Source of the DNA: Zygnema cylindricum
Lineage: Eukaryota; Streptophyta; Zygnematophyceae; Zygnematales; Zygnemataceae
Direction: 5' to 3'
Assembly: GCA_037447655.1 (NCBI GenBank)
Contig: JBBHKE010000743.1
Location: 62,001 to 126,000 of the forward strand
Length of the DNA: 64,000 nt
Translations under genes and position numbers: made by a program
The notes under the pieces: generated by a model
Databases searched by the model: none
The model's input: the letters and a program-made list of their open reading frames with translations, nothing else
What the model was told of the DNA's origin: nothing
In this document: in pieces, positions 11,101 to 21,553 of the stretch
How positions within the stretch are numbered: position 1 is the stretch's first letter
Layout of the letters: every line of letters begins with the position of its first letter

Positions 11101-12490
11101 CATCTAATACTGATGTAGAGATAAGATTTTTGTTCAGCTCCGAAATAAACAATACATCGGAGAATGTTAATATGGATGTCTTTCCTTCTACTAACACTTT
11201 CAGATCTACCGATCCTACAAGAGTAGTGGTGACTATCCTCCCATCCCCGTACTCTATCTCTACGGTGGGAATATTTCTTATCTTAGTGAACAGGTGCGTA
11301 TCCTTACACATGTGCATGGAGGCACCTGAATCTATGATCCAGCATGCTTCACCTTTCAATCCACCGTAAGCACATTTTTGCCTTCGTGGAATTTCGACCT
11401 CATTTTTCGCCTCCAACTCCTCATCCAAAAGGAGCTCATCGTCGTCGTCCTCGGATTCCGCCTCAAGTACCTGTGTGACAAGGGCCTTTTTCTTTCCTCT
11501 CGGGGTACCACCGGTCTGCCCCTCCTTTAACCGAAGCTTGGTTAGCTTAGTGCACTCTGCCATATAGTGCCCCGCTTTCTTACAAAAATGACATAAACCT
11601 TTGGGAGCCCTTGGTTCAAACTCGTCGGCCTGTTTTTTCTGCTCCCTACCCCCATAGTTTTCGACCGGTTTTCGGGAATCCCTGTTCCTCCAATCAGTCG
11701 CTGTTGCCAAGGCTTGGCCACTCTTTCCTCCCCTTCGGATCTCAATTGTATTCTCTTGAACGAGAATCATCCCTACCACTGAGTTCCATATCCACCTTGA
11801 GTCAGGCAAGTCCTGCACACGGTAAACTATGTTCACGAACTCATCAGGTAACTTCATCAGCAAACAGTTAACCTTTTCTTTTTCACTTAAATATTTTCCC
11901 GCACTCTCTAGCTCCATGAAGAGTGTAGCAAGCTCATTGCAAAAATCCAACATATTTCCCCCTTTGTATACATACTCCTTAACTTTCTGATCAGCCAACT
12001 GTTGTTGCTGAATCGTACCACTTCGGTACATCTCTATGAGAGCCATCCAAAGATCGGATGCCCTTTCTACCTGCAAATGAGGACATGCAAGTCCTTGAGT
12101 GAGATGGCGTAGGATGAAGTGCTTTGCCGCCATATTGTTGAAGTCCCAGGTTTCAGTATCATTCTCCTCATTCCTCGGAATAGGTGACATGAATGTCGAA
12201 CCAGTTGCTATTGGTGTGGTCGTCTCCTTCTCCTTTCCTTTGTCCACCACCTCTCCGTCTTTTGTTTCCTCTGTTGAAGGTGGATCCTCTATCTTGGTGA
12301 ATCTGGTTCCTCCAAACCCTGGAGGAATTCCAAGACTTGATGGACGCCCCAACCTTCCACTCACTATCCCCCAAAACCTTTTTTCGCATAGAGCTCCTAT
12401 CATCATACTTTCCCAGTATATGAAGCTAGTTCCATTAAAGATTGGTACCCTAGAGGGTGAGCTCATAACCTGTAACTCTGAGACCTCCAT
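8136..12490 (-). pseudogene. D1 gag-pol polyprotein (one nonsense codon, one frameshift)
   Basis: Gag starts at ATG 12490, inside the LTR, reading MEVSELQVMSSPSRVP. In order: UBN2 gag domain (about residues 130-260), zinc knuckle CHFCKKAGHYMAEC, aspartic protease with DSGAS in WIIDSGASMHMC, GAG-pre-integrase (MMWHKRLGHVN), integrase with HTDIWG, RSDNGGEY and NGVAERLNR for the D-D-E triad, reverse transcriptase with YVDDLLV, and RNase H with SDASYG and AEYMA. A TAA at 10901-10903 replaces a Leu codon present in D3 (NLDKLREMKK). A frameshift lies near 10240-10260, where D3 has HLKVSGSQVFSLD. Without these two changes it would be one frame of about 1450 codons. It needs read-through and frame recovery to be functional, so it is probably inactive but young. 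Confidence 0.92.
12456..12470 (-). other. Primer-binding site of D1
   Basis: The minus-strand sequence GGTTATGAGCTCACC is adjacent to the 5' LTR. It matches the initiator tRNA-Met anticodon arm complement GGTTATGGGCCCACC at 13 of 15 bases. The two differences are changed symmetrically (GGGCCC to GAGCTC), so the site stays palindromic at its centre. Confidence 0.7.
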
Positions 12491-13520
12491 AAGTCCTCAG
12501 AGTAGACAGCTTCCAAGAAGCCTCTAGGATAATCCTGACCCCTTTGTGTTTCAGCAAAAATAACTGCCACCCTGGTACACAAAAAACTCTGACCACCTGC
12601 ACCCGTGTGAAGGCAAGACTCCCCTGAGTCGATAGCAAAAAGAATCTCTGACTTTGCTCCCCTGAGCAGTAAGTTATGGAGGGTCAAAGTTGACCTTTTG
12701 TACAGAAGCTCTCTGGGAGAGAGGGTCCTATCTTCTAAATTTTTCTAAGTCCTATCACTCTCACAGACTCTATCTACTGATGTACGGAACCAATCACAAT
12801 AGAGTTCCGTACGCAAAAGTACAGCTGCCGATGTGCTTTAGGTACGGACATTGTACGACATGGCCTAAATGTCGACACATGTCATATCCGGATTCGGTGC
12901 CATAATCTCCGAAGATTCCACGATCCAACGTAATTTCGCCACGCGTCATCCGATGTGGCGATGGCCACAAACCGCTGAAATCTTCCTCCGCGATCTCGGC
13001 GCTAATTGCGGCCGTCCGATTAGAATGTAATTTAATCGTGGCTGTAATAAATACATGCGCGGTATTTGTTTCACTTACGAAACAAATGCGCGGTATTGAT
13101 TCTTAATCCGTACCGTAATCCGTACTTTATATATTACCGGATCTATGTATCACGTAATCTGTTATAGTTAAATGAATAATTGTACATATACGTATTTAAA
13201 TAATTATCAAACTATATACTACGTAACATGAATCCTAGACTTAACGGCTAAGGCTACCGGCTATTTCCTGTCTGCCGGCCGGTAGGTACAGTATCAATTC
13301 TTGTCGCCGGCACATACCTTTTAAATAAATAAACCCTAACTAATATAAATTTCCCGTAAACCTCAGGATAGCCAAGGTAGCCATGGCTCTAGCTTCCTCT
13401 CCAATATCTCAGTGACTGCGACAAGTTTGAGAGTTGAAGAGAGAAGTTAGAGATAGACTGCCTCGGCTTCTATATTTCTTTTCAGACCTAGAAAATACTT
13501 AAAAACCATTAGTTTCTACA
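12471..13520 (-). repeat. 5' LTR of D1
   Basis: The LTR is 1050 bp. Minus strand TGTAGAAACT at 13520 to TTACA at 12471. Contains two TGCGCGGTA motifs (13056-13064 and 13087-13095) flanking an ATTTGTTTC/GAAACAAAT inverted repeat, five GTAC motifs at 12780-12860, a tRNA-like module read on the plus strand (13241-13316), and the conserved hairpin (about 13381-13465). Confidence 0.9.
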
Positions 13521-13774
13521 GTGGTCACACAAGTGAAAGGGGAGACCCATGAGGATGAGGCCTCTGAGGAGGAGGATGGGGAGCTCCTTCTTGACGAGAA
13601 TCTGGAGGAGAGGGGGATCCCTCGCAAACAAAAGTGTGCTCTTAGAGCCATTCGGGAAGCTCCACAGGAAGGATGGATCATCAATTTTGGTGCATCTATG
13701 CATATGTGGGTCGTGATAGGCACCTCTTTACCAAACTAAAAAAGATCCCTATTGTAAAGATAGAGTATGGGGAT
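13521..13774 (+). pseudogene. Copia element E, gag/protease continuation
   Basis: It resumes after the GTGGT duplication (VVTQVKGETHEDEASEEEDGELLLDE...) as in element A at 37300. The protease motif has decayed: GWIINFGASMHMW in place of WIIDSGASMHMC, so the catalytic Asp is Asn. Similarity ends abruptly at 13774 in ...TATGGGGATG, where element A continues. The rest of E is not in the window. Confidence 0.8.
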
Positions 13775-13932
13775 GTGTTATGCCGCATTGTGTCGGTATT
13801 TCGCACGCACGTGCGATATTCTGCACTCACGCGCGGTATTTTGCATGCACGCGTGGTATTTTGCATGCATGCACGGTTTTAGGCACGCTTGTGCAATTTG
13901 ATGCATTCACTCGCGATTTTATGCATGCACGC
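13775..13932. repeat. Degenerate 20-bp tandem array, left part
   Basis: About seven units with consensus close to TTTTGCATGCACGCGTGGTA (13798-13932). They are alternating purine/pyrimidine and rich in palindromes such as GCATGC, ACGCGT and CACGTG. The array starts at a TG dinucleotide exactly where element E ends, so it may be the LTR of another inserted element. It continues after the solo LTR. Confidence 0.7.
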
Positions 13933-15655
13933 TGCAATTCTGTGTCCTCCATTGGACTACAGAATTTAAGAAGCCTCTAGATAGTTATTAACTTACCCAC
14001 TTTCAATGGCGACCACTGCTACCCAAGTATACAATCACACAATCTGAGTGCTTTCTTGTGCAGCTTGGACTCCCTTGAGTCCGTAGAAAAATGAATCTCT
14101 AAAAACGCCCAACCAGACGATAAGTTATGAGGCACTAAAAATGCCAATTTGTACAAACTCTCAAAGAGAGAGGTGACTGCCTACCAAAATTTTTGAAGTC
14201 CTGATTCCCTCTAATAACTCATATCTTCTGAAGTACGGACCAATAAAAATACTGTACCGTACCAAAAAGTACTACTGCCGGTGTACCTTTTGTACGGCCT
14301 ATGTACGACAAGGGTATTAACGACGCGTGTCCACTTTTCACTCGTTTGTACGTTTCTCCGAATTCCCGCGACCGAATGTTATCTCTCCACGTGGAGCCAG
14401 GTCATGCCACGTCACTAAACGCCAAAGTGACCATTGCGGGATCCGGGCGATTATGTGCGCTGTTGGATATGAACCAAAACGCAATCTCAGCCGTCATAAA
14501 TACTTGTGTGATATTCGTTTCGCTGTCGAAACAAAATGCGTGGTATCCGTTTCAAAATAGTATCGTACTTCGTACTTTTACAAAACTGTATCTTTGCATG
14601 TCGTATACAGTTTCAGTTAAATGAATTCGTTCACTCCTAAATAAATATATATCTATCATACCTTATAGCATTTAGCATTGGTCCTAGTCTAATAGGATAA
14701 AGCTGACAGTTACCGGCTAACCTGACGGACGGCAGGTACCAGGAATAAGTCTTGGGTCCGTCAAGTCTCTTTTTAGCGTTGATGTCCAATTCGTACGAAT
14801 TTCAACTTTTTTACGAAAACTACGTTATATTCGTCTTTTTTATACTTTTCGTAAATTTCGTGTAAATTTCGTTGTACGGCCATGAACAAAAACGTACGGA
14901 AAGCGTAATCTTAGCAAATCCTTAAAAATCTTAAAAAGTACGGAAATTTAACAGAAATGTCCAAAATTGTATGAAAATGTGCCCTAACAAACCTAACAGT
15001 ACGGAATATCTACGCAAGCCGTACTGAAATAAAAAAGAGCGTACGGCAATGTACCTTAGAAACCCTAAAATTCCCCTACATAACCCTAAAATGTACGAAC
15101 ATAGACGAACACTGTACGTCTTTGTAAAAATAATGTACGGGTACAAAGCACCCTAACAAACCTAACAGTACGGAATATCTACAAAGCACCCTAACAAACC
15201 TAACAGTACGGAATATCTACGCAAGCCGTACTGAAATAAAAAGGAGCGTACGACAATGTACCTTGGAAACTCTAAAATTCTCCTAAATAACCCTAAAATG
15301 TACGAACATAGACGGACACTGTACGTCTTTGTAAAAATAATGTACGGGTACAAAGCAGGGTACGCATTTTATTAACTTTTCAAAAGCGTTTAATGCGTAC
15401 CGTACGTAGTATTCGTTAGTTTAACCGTTCGTAATATGCGCACGGGATATCTATGCTTTTTAGTAACCTACTAAAAATAAATGTCTGTTGAACTAAGGCA
15501 GCCATGGTTCAACCACCCTCTCTATCCTTCAGTGACTACAACAAGTATGGGGGCTAGAGAGAGGAGGTGGAGGTAGGCTGTCCGTACTTTTCGTTTCCTT
15601 TTATACTAACATACTTTTACCTAGAAAATACTCTAGAAATCTATTAATTTCAACA
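13933..15655 (-). mobile_element. Solo LTR (A/E type), reverse orientation
   Basis: Read on the minus strand it runs from TGTTGAAATTAATAG at 15655 to AGAATTGCA at 13933. It has perfect CACGC duplications at 13928-13932 and 15656-15660, and no internal region. At 1723 bp it is about 700 bp longer than the other A-type LTRs because of a GTACGG-rich expansion at about 14760-15440. The tRNA-like module and hairpin (loop ACTTGTTGTAGTCACTGA on the minus strand, about 15525-15545) are present. It arose by LTR-LTR recombination. Confidence 0.88.
14982..15357. repeat. 169-bp tandem duplication inside the solo LTR
   Basis: Units 14982-15150 and 15189-15357 are nearly identical. A 38-bp partial unit (15151-15188) lies between them. 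Each begins CCCTAACAAACCTAACAG and ends GGGTACAAAGCA. Confidence 0.85.
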
Positions 15656-16009
15656 CACGCACGATTTGATGTACGCACGTCTAGCAGTTTTGTTCGCACG
15701 TGCGAAATTTTGCATCGGTTTATTTATTTATATGTTTGTTAAACCGTACTAATTTCGTGCGATACTTTTCATTTCGTGCGCATGTATTTTGATTTCGAGT
15801 ATTTCGTGCGGTATGCTTCATTTCGTGCGTATGCACGCGATTTCGAAGAATGGGCGCGGAGTATAGTGTGGAGGTGAATCGCGATTTCTGGGCGACGCTT
15901 CGATACATTTTATATATTTAAGTCGCGGACCCATGTAGGTTCCAGCGTAAATGTAGTTAGAGAGGGTTTTTACCCTCGGACGGTGGATTTTGTTTGGCGT
16001 ACGACAGAC
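15656..16009. repeat. Right part of the 20-bp array and adjoining sequence
   Basis: The CGCACG / TTTCGTGCG units continue to about 15850 and become irregular, as expected if the solo LTR split one array. No ORF. Confidence 0.5.
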
Positions 16010-16036
16010 GATGTTGGCCGCCTATTGGCCAACATC
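16010..16036. other. Perfect 10-bp inverted repeat
   Basis: GATGTTGGCC and GGCCAACATC are separated by 7 bases. Possible hairpin; function unknown. Confidence 0.7.
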
Positions 16037-16832
16037 TTAATTAGTTTCATTTATGTAAAGTAGGCTGGACGTAGGCTAGTTTTGCTTAGGCCTAGCGTAG
16101 CTCCTACTTAGGCTAATTCCCAGACTTAGAGAATTTTAGTTTTCGGACAAGAATTTTCTCTTGGCAGCGGAGCAGTTTCCTTGCTTCCTCCTTGCCACCG
16201 ATTGCCCATTATTTCTTTATCCTCTTGTTAGCTAGTGATAGATAGTAGTAAGCGTACGGATTTTTCTCTCCTTGTGTTCTGCCTCGTTTTTAATCTACAC
16301 AACTTCGGCCAAGTCCGGAAGGTTTCCCTCCAAATTTGTCTTTTTGGCGATTCGTGGAGTGGAGGCTTGAGGCGTGGCATCTTGTATTGGGCTGCATTGT
16401 TCTCCGGACAGTTGGACGGTTTGTTTGAGTGTATTTGTTTGTGTGACATTTCGATTGTTTTGGAAAAGCGCCCTTTTGATTAAATCCGATTTTCTTGGTT
16501 TGGTTGGAAGTATTTATTTTGCTTCGTTGCTTTCCTATGAGATAACTTTTGTAAAGAATGCGTTGAAGACCCGAGAGCCTAGTGGCTACCTCGTGGCTTA
16601 GTATTCTTGTCCAAAAAAACTTAATTTCTCTTAAAATAAATAATTAAAAAAAAAATATATATATATATTATTTTATTAAAAAAAAAACACATTTTGTTTT
16701 TGTTTTTTTATTTCTTCTTTCTTGCTCCCAATCTTTGTCTCTTATCTTGTTACCACTCTATTTCTGAGCTGCAGATTTAGGTCTGAATTTGAGTAAGATT
16801 GTAGGGTTAATCTGCGGAATTAGGACTTGGCC

Positions 16833-16898
16833 GCAGATTTAGGGTTTGGCGCAGATATAGGGTGGGCAGATTTAGGGTTTGTACGGATTTAGGGTTTA
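16833..16898. promoter_or_regulatory. Cluster of telo-box motifs (TTTAGGGTTT)
   Basis: TTTAGGGTTT occurs three times, at about 16838, 16871 and 16888, within variants of GCAGATTTAGGGTTT. A further ATATAGGG variant lies between them. The reverse complement, AAACCCTAA, is the plant telo-box found in promoters of translation-related genes, and it equals the Arabidopsis-type telomere repeat. Confidence 0.5.
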
Positions 16899-17291
16899 TT
16901 TTTTGGAATTCTTAACCCTAGGTCAGCATATTACTGTCCCTTGGTCGCAGATTCCTTGTTTTTGCAGCGTGGAATTAGGGTTTGTGAAACCCTTTTCCCT
17001 AATCCTAACCCCCCCTTCCAAGTTTATTTGCCTTTCTTTTCTTTGTTCCATATTTCTTTTCCTCTTCCTTTGGGTGTGGACATTCACAAGGTGAGGGCCC
17101 GCGCGGTCCGGAGGACACTGGGAGGAGACCCCTTTTAGAGGAAATTTTGGGAGTGGATTGCGGAGCGGATTCACCCTTTGAGGCTCTGCAAAGCCTTAGC
17201 TGTAGCAATCAGCTGCGGTTCACCTTTGATAATCACCTAATTACTAAAGGTGCTGTGTAAGTATTACGATGGCTTGCGGGTGCAGGCGCGT

Positions 17292-17481
17292 GATAGATGG
17301 TTGACCGTTTAGACGGTTCGTGCGTGGATTGGGTCTCATTAAACCTAGTTGTATTGAGCATGTGCATTTCCTAGCTTTCTTTGCTTGATAGATGGTTGAG
17401 CGTTTAGACGGTTCGTGCGTGGATTGGGTCTCATTAAACCTAGTTGTATTGAGCATTTGCATTTCCTAGCTTTCCTTGCTT
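17292..17481. repeat. 95-bp direct duplication
   Basis: Units 17292-17386 and 17387-17481 differ at about three positions. Both begin GATAGATGGTTGA and end TTTGCTT or CTTGCTT. Confidence 0.9.
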
Positions 17482-18300
17482 GTAACTTGGCCGTGAGTGG
17501 CCTTACGCTTCTTGTAATTTCCTCGAGTGGATTTTATTGTTTAGTTTTGGCCGTTGGTGGCCCTAGATAGTTGTTTCTCCGGTTGTGCTGTTGTAGATCT
17601 ACACCTGTTGGTGCTTGGATAACAATTTTTTTGCGTTTATAGATCTGGCCCTCCGGCCTTGCCCACTTGTTTGAAGGGTAGTTGGCTTCGATAATACGAC
17701 CTTTTGCTAGATCTAACCACCAGGTCTTGCTAGAGACTTTCTTTGTTGATTTGTCTTGTGTGGATTAGTGTGTCATTTGACGCACCTCGGACCGTCCCAA
17801 AATTTCTAGTCATAATCGAAGGCTTTCTCTTCGTTTATGCCCATGGATTGGGATAACTTACGTTATCAATCCAGATCTACCCGCAGCGGGACAGTTTTCC
17901 GTCCACCGTAGTCAGATCTTTCTAGTTTCTTTGAGACTACGGACGCACCAGTTTTAGTTGCGGCCCTAGATCTCTGTCATTTCGGTCAATATTGACCACA
18001 GTTTCATCATCATCTTTGATTTCCTCTAGGTCATACCTACATAGTACCGCAAGAGACATTTCAGGGGAGATCTTTTCCCATTCTCTCACTTTCCAGTTTG
18101 CGACTAGTCCAAATTTCGCCCGACTGGTTCCCTTGCTTCCTGACGACATGGCTTCCTCCTCGGAGGGATCCATGGCGAATATGAGTTTTTTCTTTTAGGT
18201 TTAAAGGACACTATATCCTTATATCATTTCCGCATGTTATATGACACAAAAATGAGGGATTTAGCATTCCGTTACTAAGACACGTCGGACCTTCGGGTAG

Positions 18301-19489
18301 CCTTCTCTTTTCTTGGTCGATACCTCCGTGGTTCGGCCCTCACCCTCTACACTCGCAAGTATGATACCATTCTAGCGATGACGGAGTTCGCACCTCCGTT
18401 TGCTGAAGTACGTGAGGTCATTGGCTAGGTAGAAATCCCCTTCCAGGCGGCCGTCCCAGCACTGTTAGACGTTAATGGGGATGAGCTGTTTCCAGCTTTC
18501 CCCGAGATTCCCCATCATATGCCGTGGACGCTCGAACAACGGTCCTAGCTAGACCGGGAGGAACAATTATTTTACGTGACCCTTTATTGGTCATGTTCGA
18601 TCTCCTTTAAGAGAAATATCGGATGCAAAATTTGGATCAAGTGAAGGAGTTAACGAACTTCAAACGTAAGCCGGGTGAGACTGCCCCTGCCTTGCGAGCT
18701 CGAATGGAAACCCTTCGAGAAGTATTGCTGGACCTCATGTTTGATGCGGAGGCTGTCCAAAAACTCGTGGGACAGTTTCTTCCTCAATCAAAAATATTCA
18801 TTCACACTCATCTCAGTCAAACACACAGACTAAAATTTACCTTTGAGCAAGCGGCGGAATATGCGGTTAAGTATGAGATACGATCGTCGTGGTGAGATGC
18901 TCATAAAAAACCCGTATCTCAAGAGGAGCAATTTGACCAATGCCCACCACATATGAGAAACCGGTGGCCTCCTACTAGGCCTCAAAAGACGACGACCAAG
19001 GAAAACCCTCCATTTAATTCCGAAGACCGATTGTGTTTCCGTTTCGGAAACACGGGGCACGATGCCCGCATGTGCCCAGTTAAGTCGGCCATATGCACCT
19101 TTTGCCAACATAGGGGACATTACGTCCACCGTTGCCATGTTAAAGACCCCAATTTCTCGTATCATAATCAGATTGAGAACAGAGGAATTCTTGCTCGTTC
19201 AGCAAAGCTGGTCACTCCTCCTACAGAAACTGAGAAAGAGGCGACTCCGCCTAAGATCTCTCGACGAGAGAGGGAAAAGGCCGAGTTGCAAGTCATGATG
19301 GCCGCCATGATGAAGGAGCAATTTGCTGCCTTCATGGCCGAAATGAAATCCCAATTCACGGGGATGGCGAGAACAGTCGTCCACATGCCATCGTTGGCCC
19401 ACAAAATCCTCCGAGATTCTAGCGTCCAACAACTGGCAGCAACTTTCGATAAGGGCTCGCCTGATCACAATCAGGACGGTAAATTGTAG
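18301..19489 (+). pseudogene. Decayed retrotransposon gag with two zinc knuckles
   Basis: A fragment reading GRYLRGSALTLYTRKYD (about 18316-18366) resembles the middle of an LTR-element gag domain. After stops and a frameshift the frame resumes at 18623 (LDQVKELTNFKRKPGE, RARMETLREVLLD). A TGA at about 18893 breaks it again. The next frame (18953-19489) has two knuckles: CFRFGNTGHDARMC, where the second Cys is Phe, and an intact CTFCQHRGHYVHRC. A charged Met/Ala-rich helical tail follows. The gag differs from the Copia UBN2 type; a Ty3-like or other lineage is likely. No protease or pol follows, so the copy is truncated. Confidence 0.65.
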
Positions 19490-19545
19490 AATTCATGAAT
19501 TCCACTTTCGTTCGAGAAAGAATCCCTCTCTCCTCTACCACACAC

Positions 19546-19546
19546 G

Positions 19547-19578
<32 letters not shown>

Positions 19579-19603
19579 TCTCGCTCTCTCTCTCTCTATC
19601 TCT
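19546..19603. repeat. (CT)n microsatellite
   Basis: About 58 bases of CT repeats with a few interruptions. It sits where the D LTR normally has CTATCTCTCTCACAGACTC, so it probably expanded from that pyrimidine tract. Confidence 0.9.
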
Positions 19604-20346
19604 GATGTACGAAACCAATCAAAATTGAGTTTTGTACGCAAAAGTACAACTGCCGATGTACTTTAGGCACGGACATTGTACGACATGGCCCAAATGTCGA
19701 CACATGTCATATCCGGATTCGGTGCCATAATTTTCGGAGATTCCACTATCCAACGTAATTTCGCCACGCGTCATCCGATGTGGCGATGGCCACAAACCGC
19801 CGAAATCTTCCTCCGCGATCTCGGCGCTAATCTCGGCCGTCCGATTAAATTAAGATTTAATCGTAGCCGTAATAAATACATGCGAGATATTTGTTTCACT
19901 TATGAAACAAATGCGCGGTACTGATTTTGAGTCCATACCGTAATCCGTACTCTATGTATTACTGGATCTATGTATCCCGTAATGTGTTATAGTTAAATGA
20001 ATTATCGTACAAATAATCAAATAATTAATTATCAAACTAAATTGTACGTAACACTACTGCTAGCCCTAACGGCTAAGGCTACCGGCTATTCCTATCTGCC
20101 GGCCGGTAGGTACAAGGATCAAATCCTGCCGCCGGCGCATAACTTTTAATTAAATAAATAAACCCTAATATTAAATTCCCGTAAACCTCAGGATAGCCAA
20201 GGTAGCCATGGCTCTAGCTCGCTCTCCAACTTCTCAGTGACTGCGACAAGTTTGAGATTTGGAGAGAGAAGTTAGAGATAGACTGCCTCGACTTCTATAT
20301 TTCTTTTCATACCTAGAAAATACTAATAAAACCATTAGTTTCTACA
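19604..20346 (-). repeat. Truncated D-type LTR
   Basis: Matches the D1 LTR from its TGTAGAAACTAATGG start (20346) through the hairpin, tRNA-like module (about 20060-20138), CGCGGTA motifs and GTAC cluster. It stops at the CT microsatellite, so the TATA and U5 part is missing. The flank at 20347 is unrelated. Confidence 0.85.
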
Positions 20347-21268
20347 AGTTTCACATGAAAAAACCAAACAGAGTGATCACACCAAGAGGTCAAAGATACA
20401 GAAAACAATTTGCCATTGCTTTGATGAACTTGACTGCGATACACAAAATATTCTAAGTCCTACAGTTTATACTTAGAGATTTCACTCTTGAATGTACGGA
20501 AGCATACCAGCCGTACGGTATCTACCATCTACCTAAACTATTGTAAGTATACCCAAATAGTTCAAGGTATGTCAGTCTGAACAGATCTACACTAATAAAC
20601 TAATTAGCCGAAAGACAAACCAATGTTGCTCAGGATATTTACACCGACATCTCCGTAATCAATACAAGCCATATTATCCGCAGCTGCGTTGTCTTGACTG
20701 CGTTGCAGCTGCTCCGTACCGGCGGCGCCTATTTCAATATTCTGTTTATTTTACATCGGATCGCTTCGCGATCCGCCGTCCATTTGTCACAGCTTGTTCA
20801 CACCACTCAATGAGTCTTTTACGTCACTTTAATTATATCAATCCGTTCGCTCCCCCAATCTGTGAATCTATTCAAACCTCCATATTAAATCCAATTAGCA
20901 GTTACGCACGAACTGTCTCGTACGCAGGAAACTGACTTTTCAAAACAACATCACGTTCCAGATCACAACGGACAAAAAAAAGTACCGTTTTCATACCATA
21001 CCGTTTTCCCCTTTTTCAAGTGTGAACCACGCAAGTGTTATTAACACTATTTTATGATTTATGGTAAAAAAATGCTCTACTTGGTATTAGAGTGATTAAC
21101 CCTAATAGCAACGGGCGCTGTACTTTTTCGTACTGTCGCCAAATAATATAATAAGGGAATTGATCATCGCAGGGGCTATTTTCAGTATTTTGGTTGAGCG
21201 CAATCACCTATGTCAACGTGACAAAGATTGTACATTTTAAGTACACATTGGTACAAGTTAAGTACCTT
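20347..21268. other. No recognised feature
   Basis: No ORF and no match to other repeats in the window until about 21180. There a segment (GTTGAGCGCAATCACC to AAGTACACATTGG) recurs in reverse at about 60475-60540. Confidence 0.4.
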
Positions 21269-21546
21269 GAGTTTAGATTTGACGGTCAATCCGTTGGACA
21301 GTTTTGATTTGCGAGATATCGTGACAAGCAGTTAATATTTTACCGCGCTTGTGAATGTCGACCGTCATAAGAAAATCATCGATTCACACGGCCGGCAGTT
21401 TTGTTAGCGTAAACCTTGGCCGGCCGTGTGAATTGTCGATTTTCTTATGACGGTCGACCTTCACAAGCGCGTCAAATTATAAACCGGTTGTTAATATATC
21501 TCGCAAATCGAAACTGTCCAACGTATTGACCGTCAAATCTAAACTC
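21269..21546. mobile_element. Fold-back element (long inverted repeat)
   Basis: The left arm (21269-21395) begins GAGTTTAGATTTGACGGTCA. The right arm (21418-21546) is its imperfect reverse complement, ending TGACCGTCAAATCTAAACTC, with a spacer of about 22 bases. Short indels separate the arms. It is non-coding. It could be a MITE, a fold-back transposon or a small-RNA source. Confidence 0.8.
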
Positions 21547-21553
21547 AGCGGTA

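Larger units (their letters stand above)
7072..13520 (-). mobile_element. Copia LTR retrotransposon D1, nearly complete
   Basis: The 6449-bp element lies on the minus strand inside gag of element E. It is flanked by a perfect 5-bp target duplication, GTGGT, at 7067-7071 and 13521-13525. LTRs are 7072-8122 (3') and 12471-13520 (5'), with the polypurine tract at 8123-8139 and the PBS at 12456-12470. Domain order is gag, protease, integrase, reverse transcriptase, RNase H, which is the Copia order. The two LTRs differ at scattered positions only (a few percent by eye), so the insertion is moderately recent. Only one nonsense codon and one frameshift are evident in the coding region. It is the most intact D element in the window and a good reference for the others. 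Confidence 0.92.
16037..18300. other. Long untranslated leader-like region with repeats
   Basis: No credible plus-strand ORF. It includes an AT microsatellite (about 16645-16690), repeated GCAGATTTAGGGTTT motifs (16833-16898) and a 95-bp duplication (17292-17481). It precedes the gag-like frame at 18.3 kb, so it may be the LTR and leader of that element. I could not find a PBS. Confidence 0.35.

Noticed and set aside
13798-13932. CRISPR-like array of short repeats
   Set aside because: The 20-bp units are adjacent and degenerate, with no spacers, in a plant-type nuclear sequence.
17937-18173. Minus-strand 78-codon ORF starting MDPSEEEAMSSGS
   Set aside because: Plausible amino-acid composition, but single, short, antisense to the gag-like element and without homologue or promoter. 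Not enough to call a gene.
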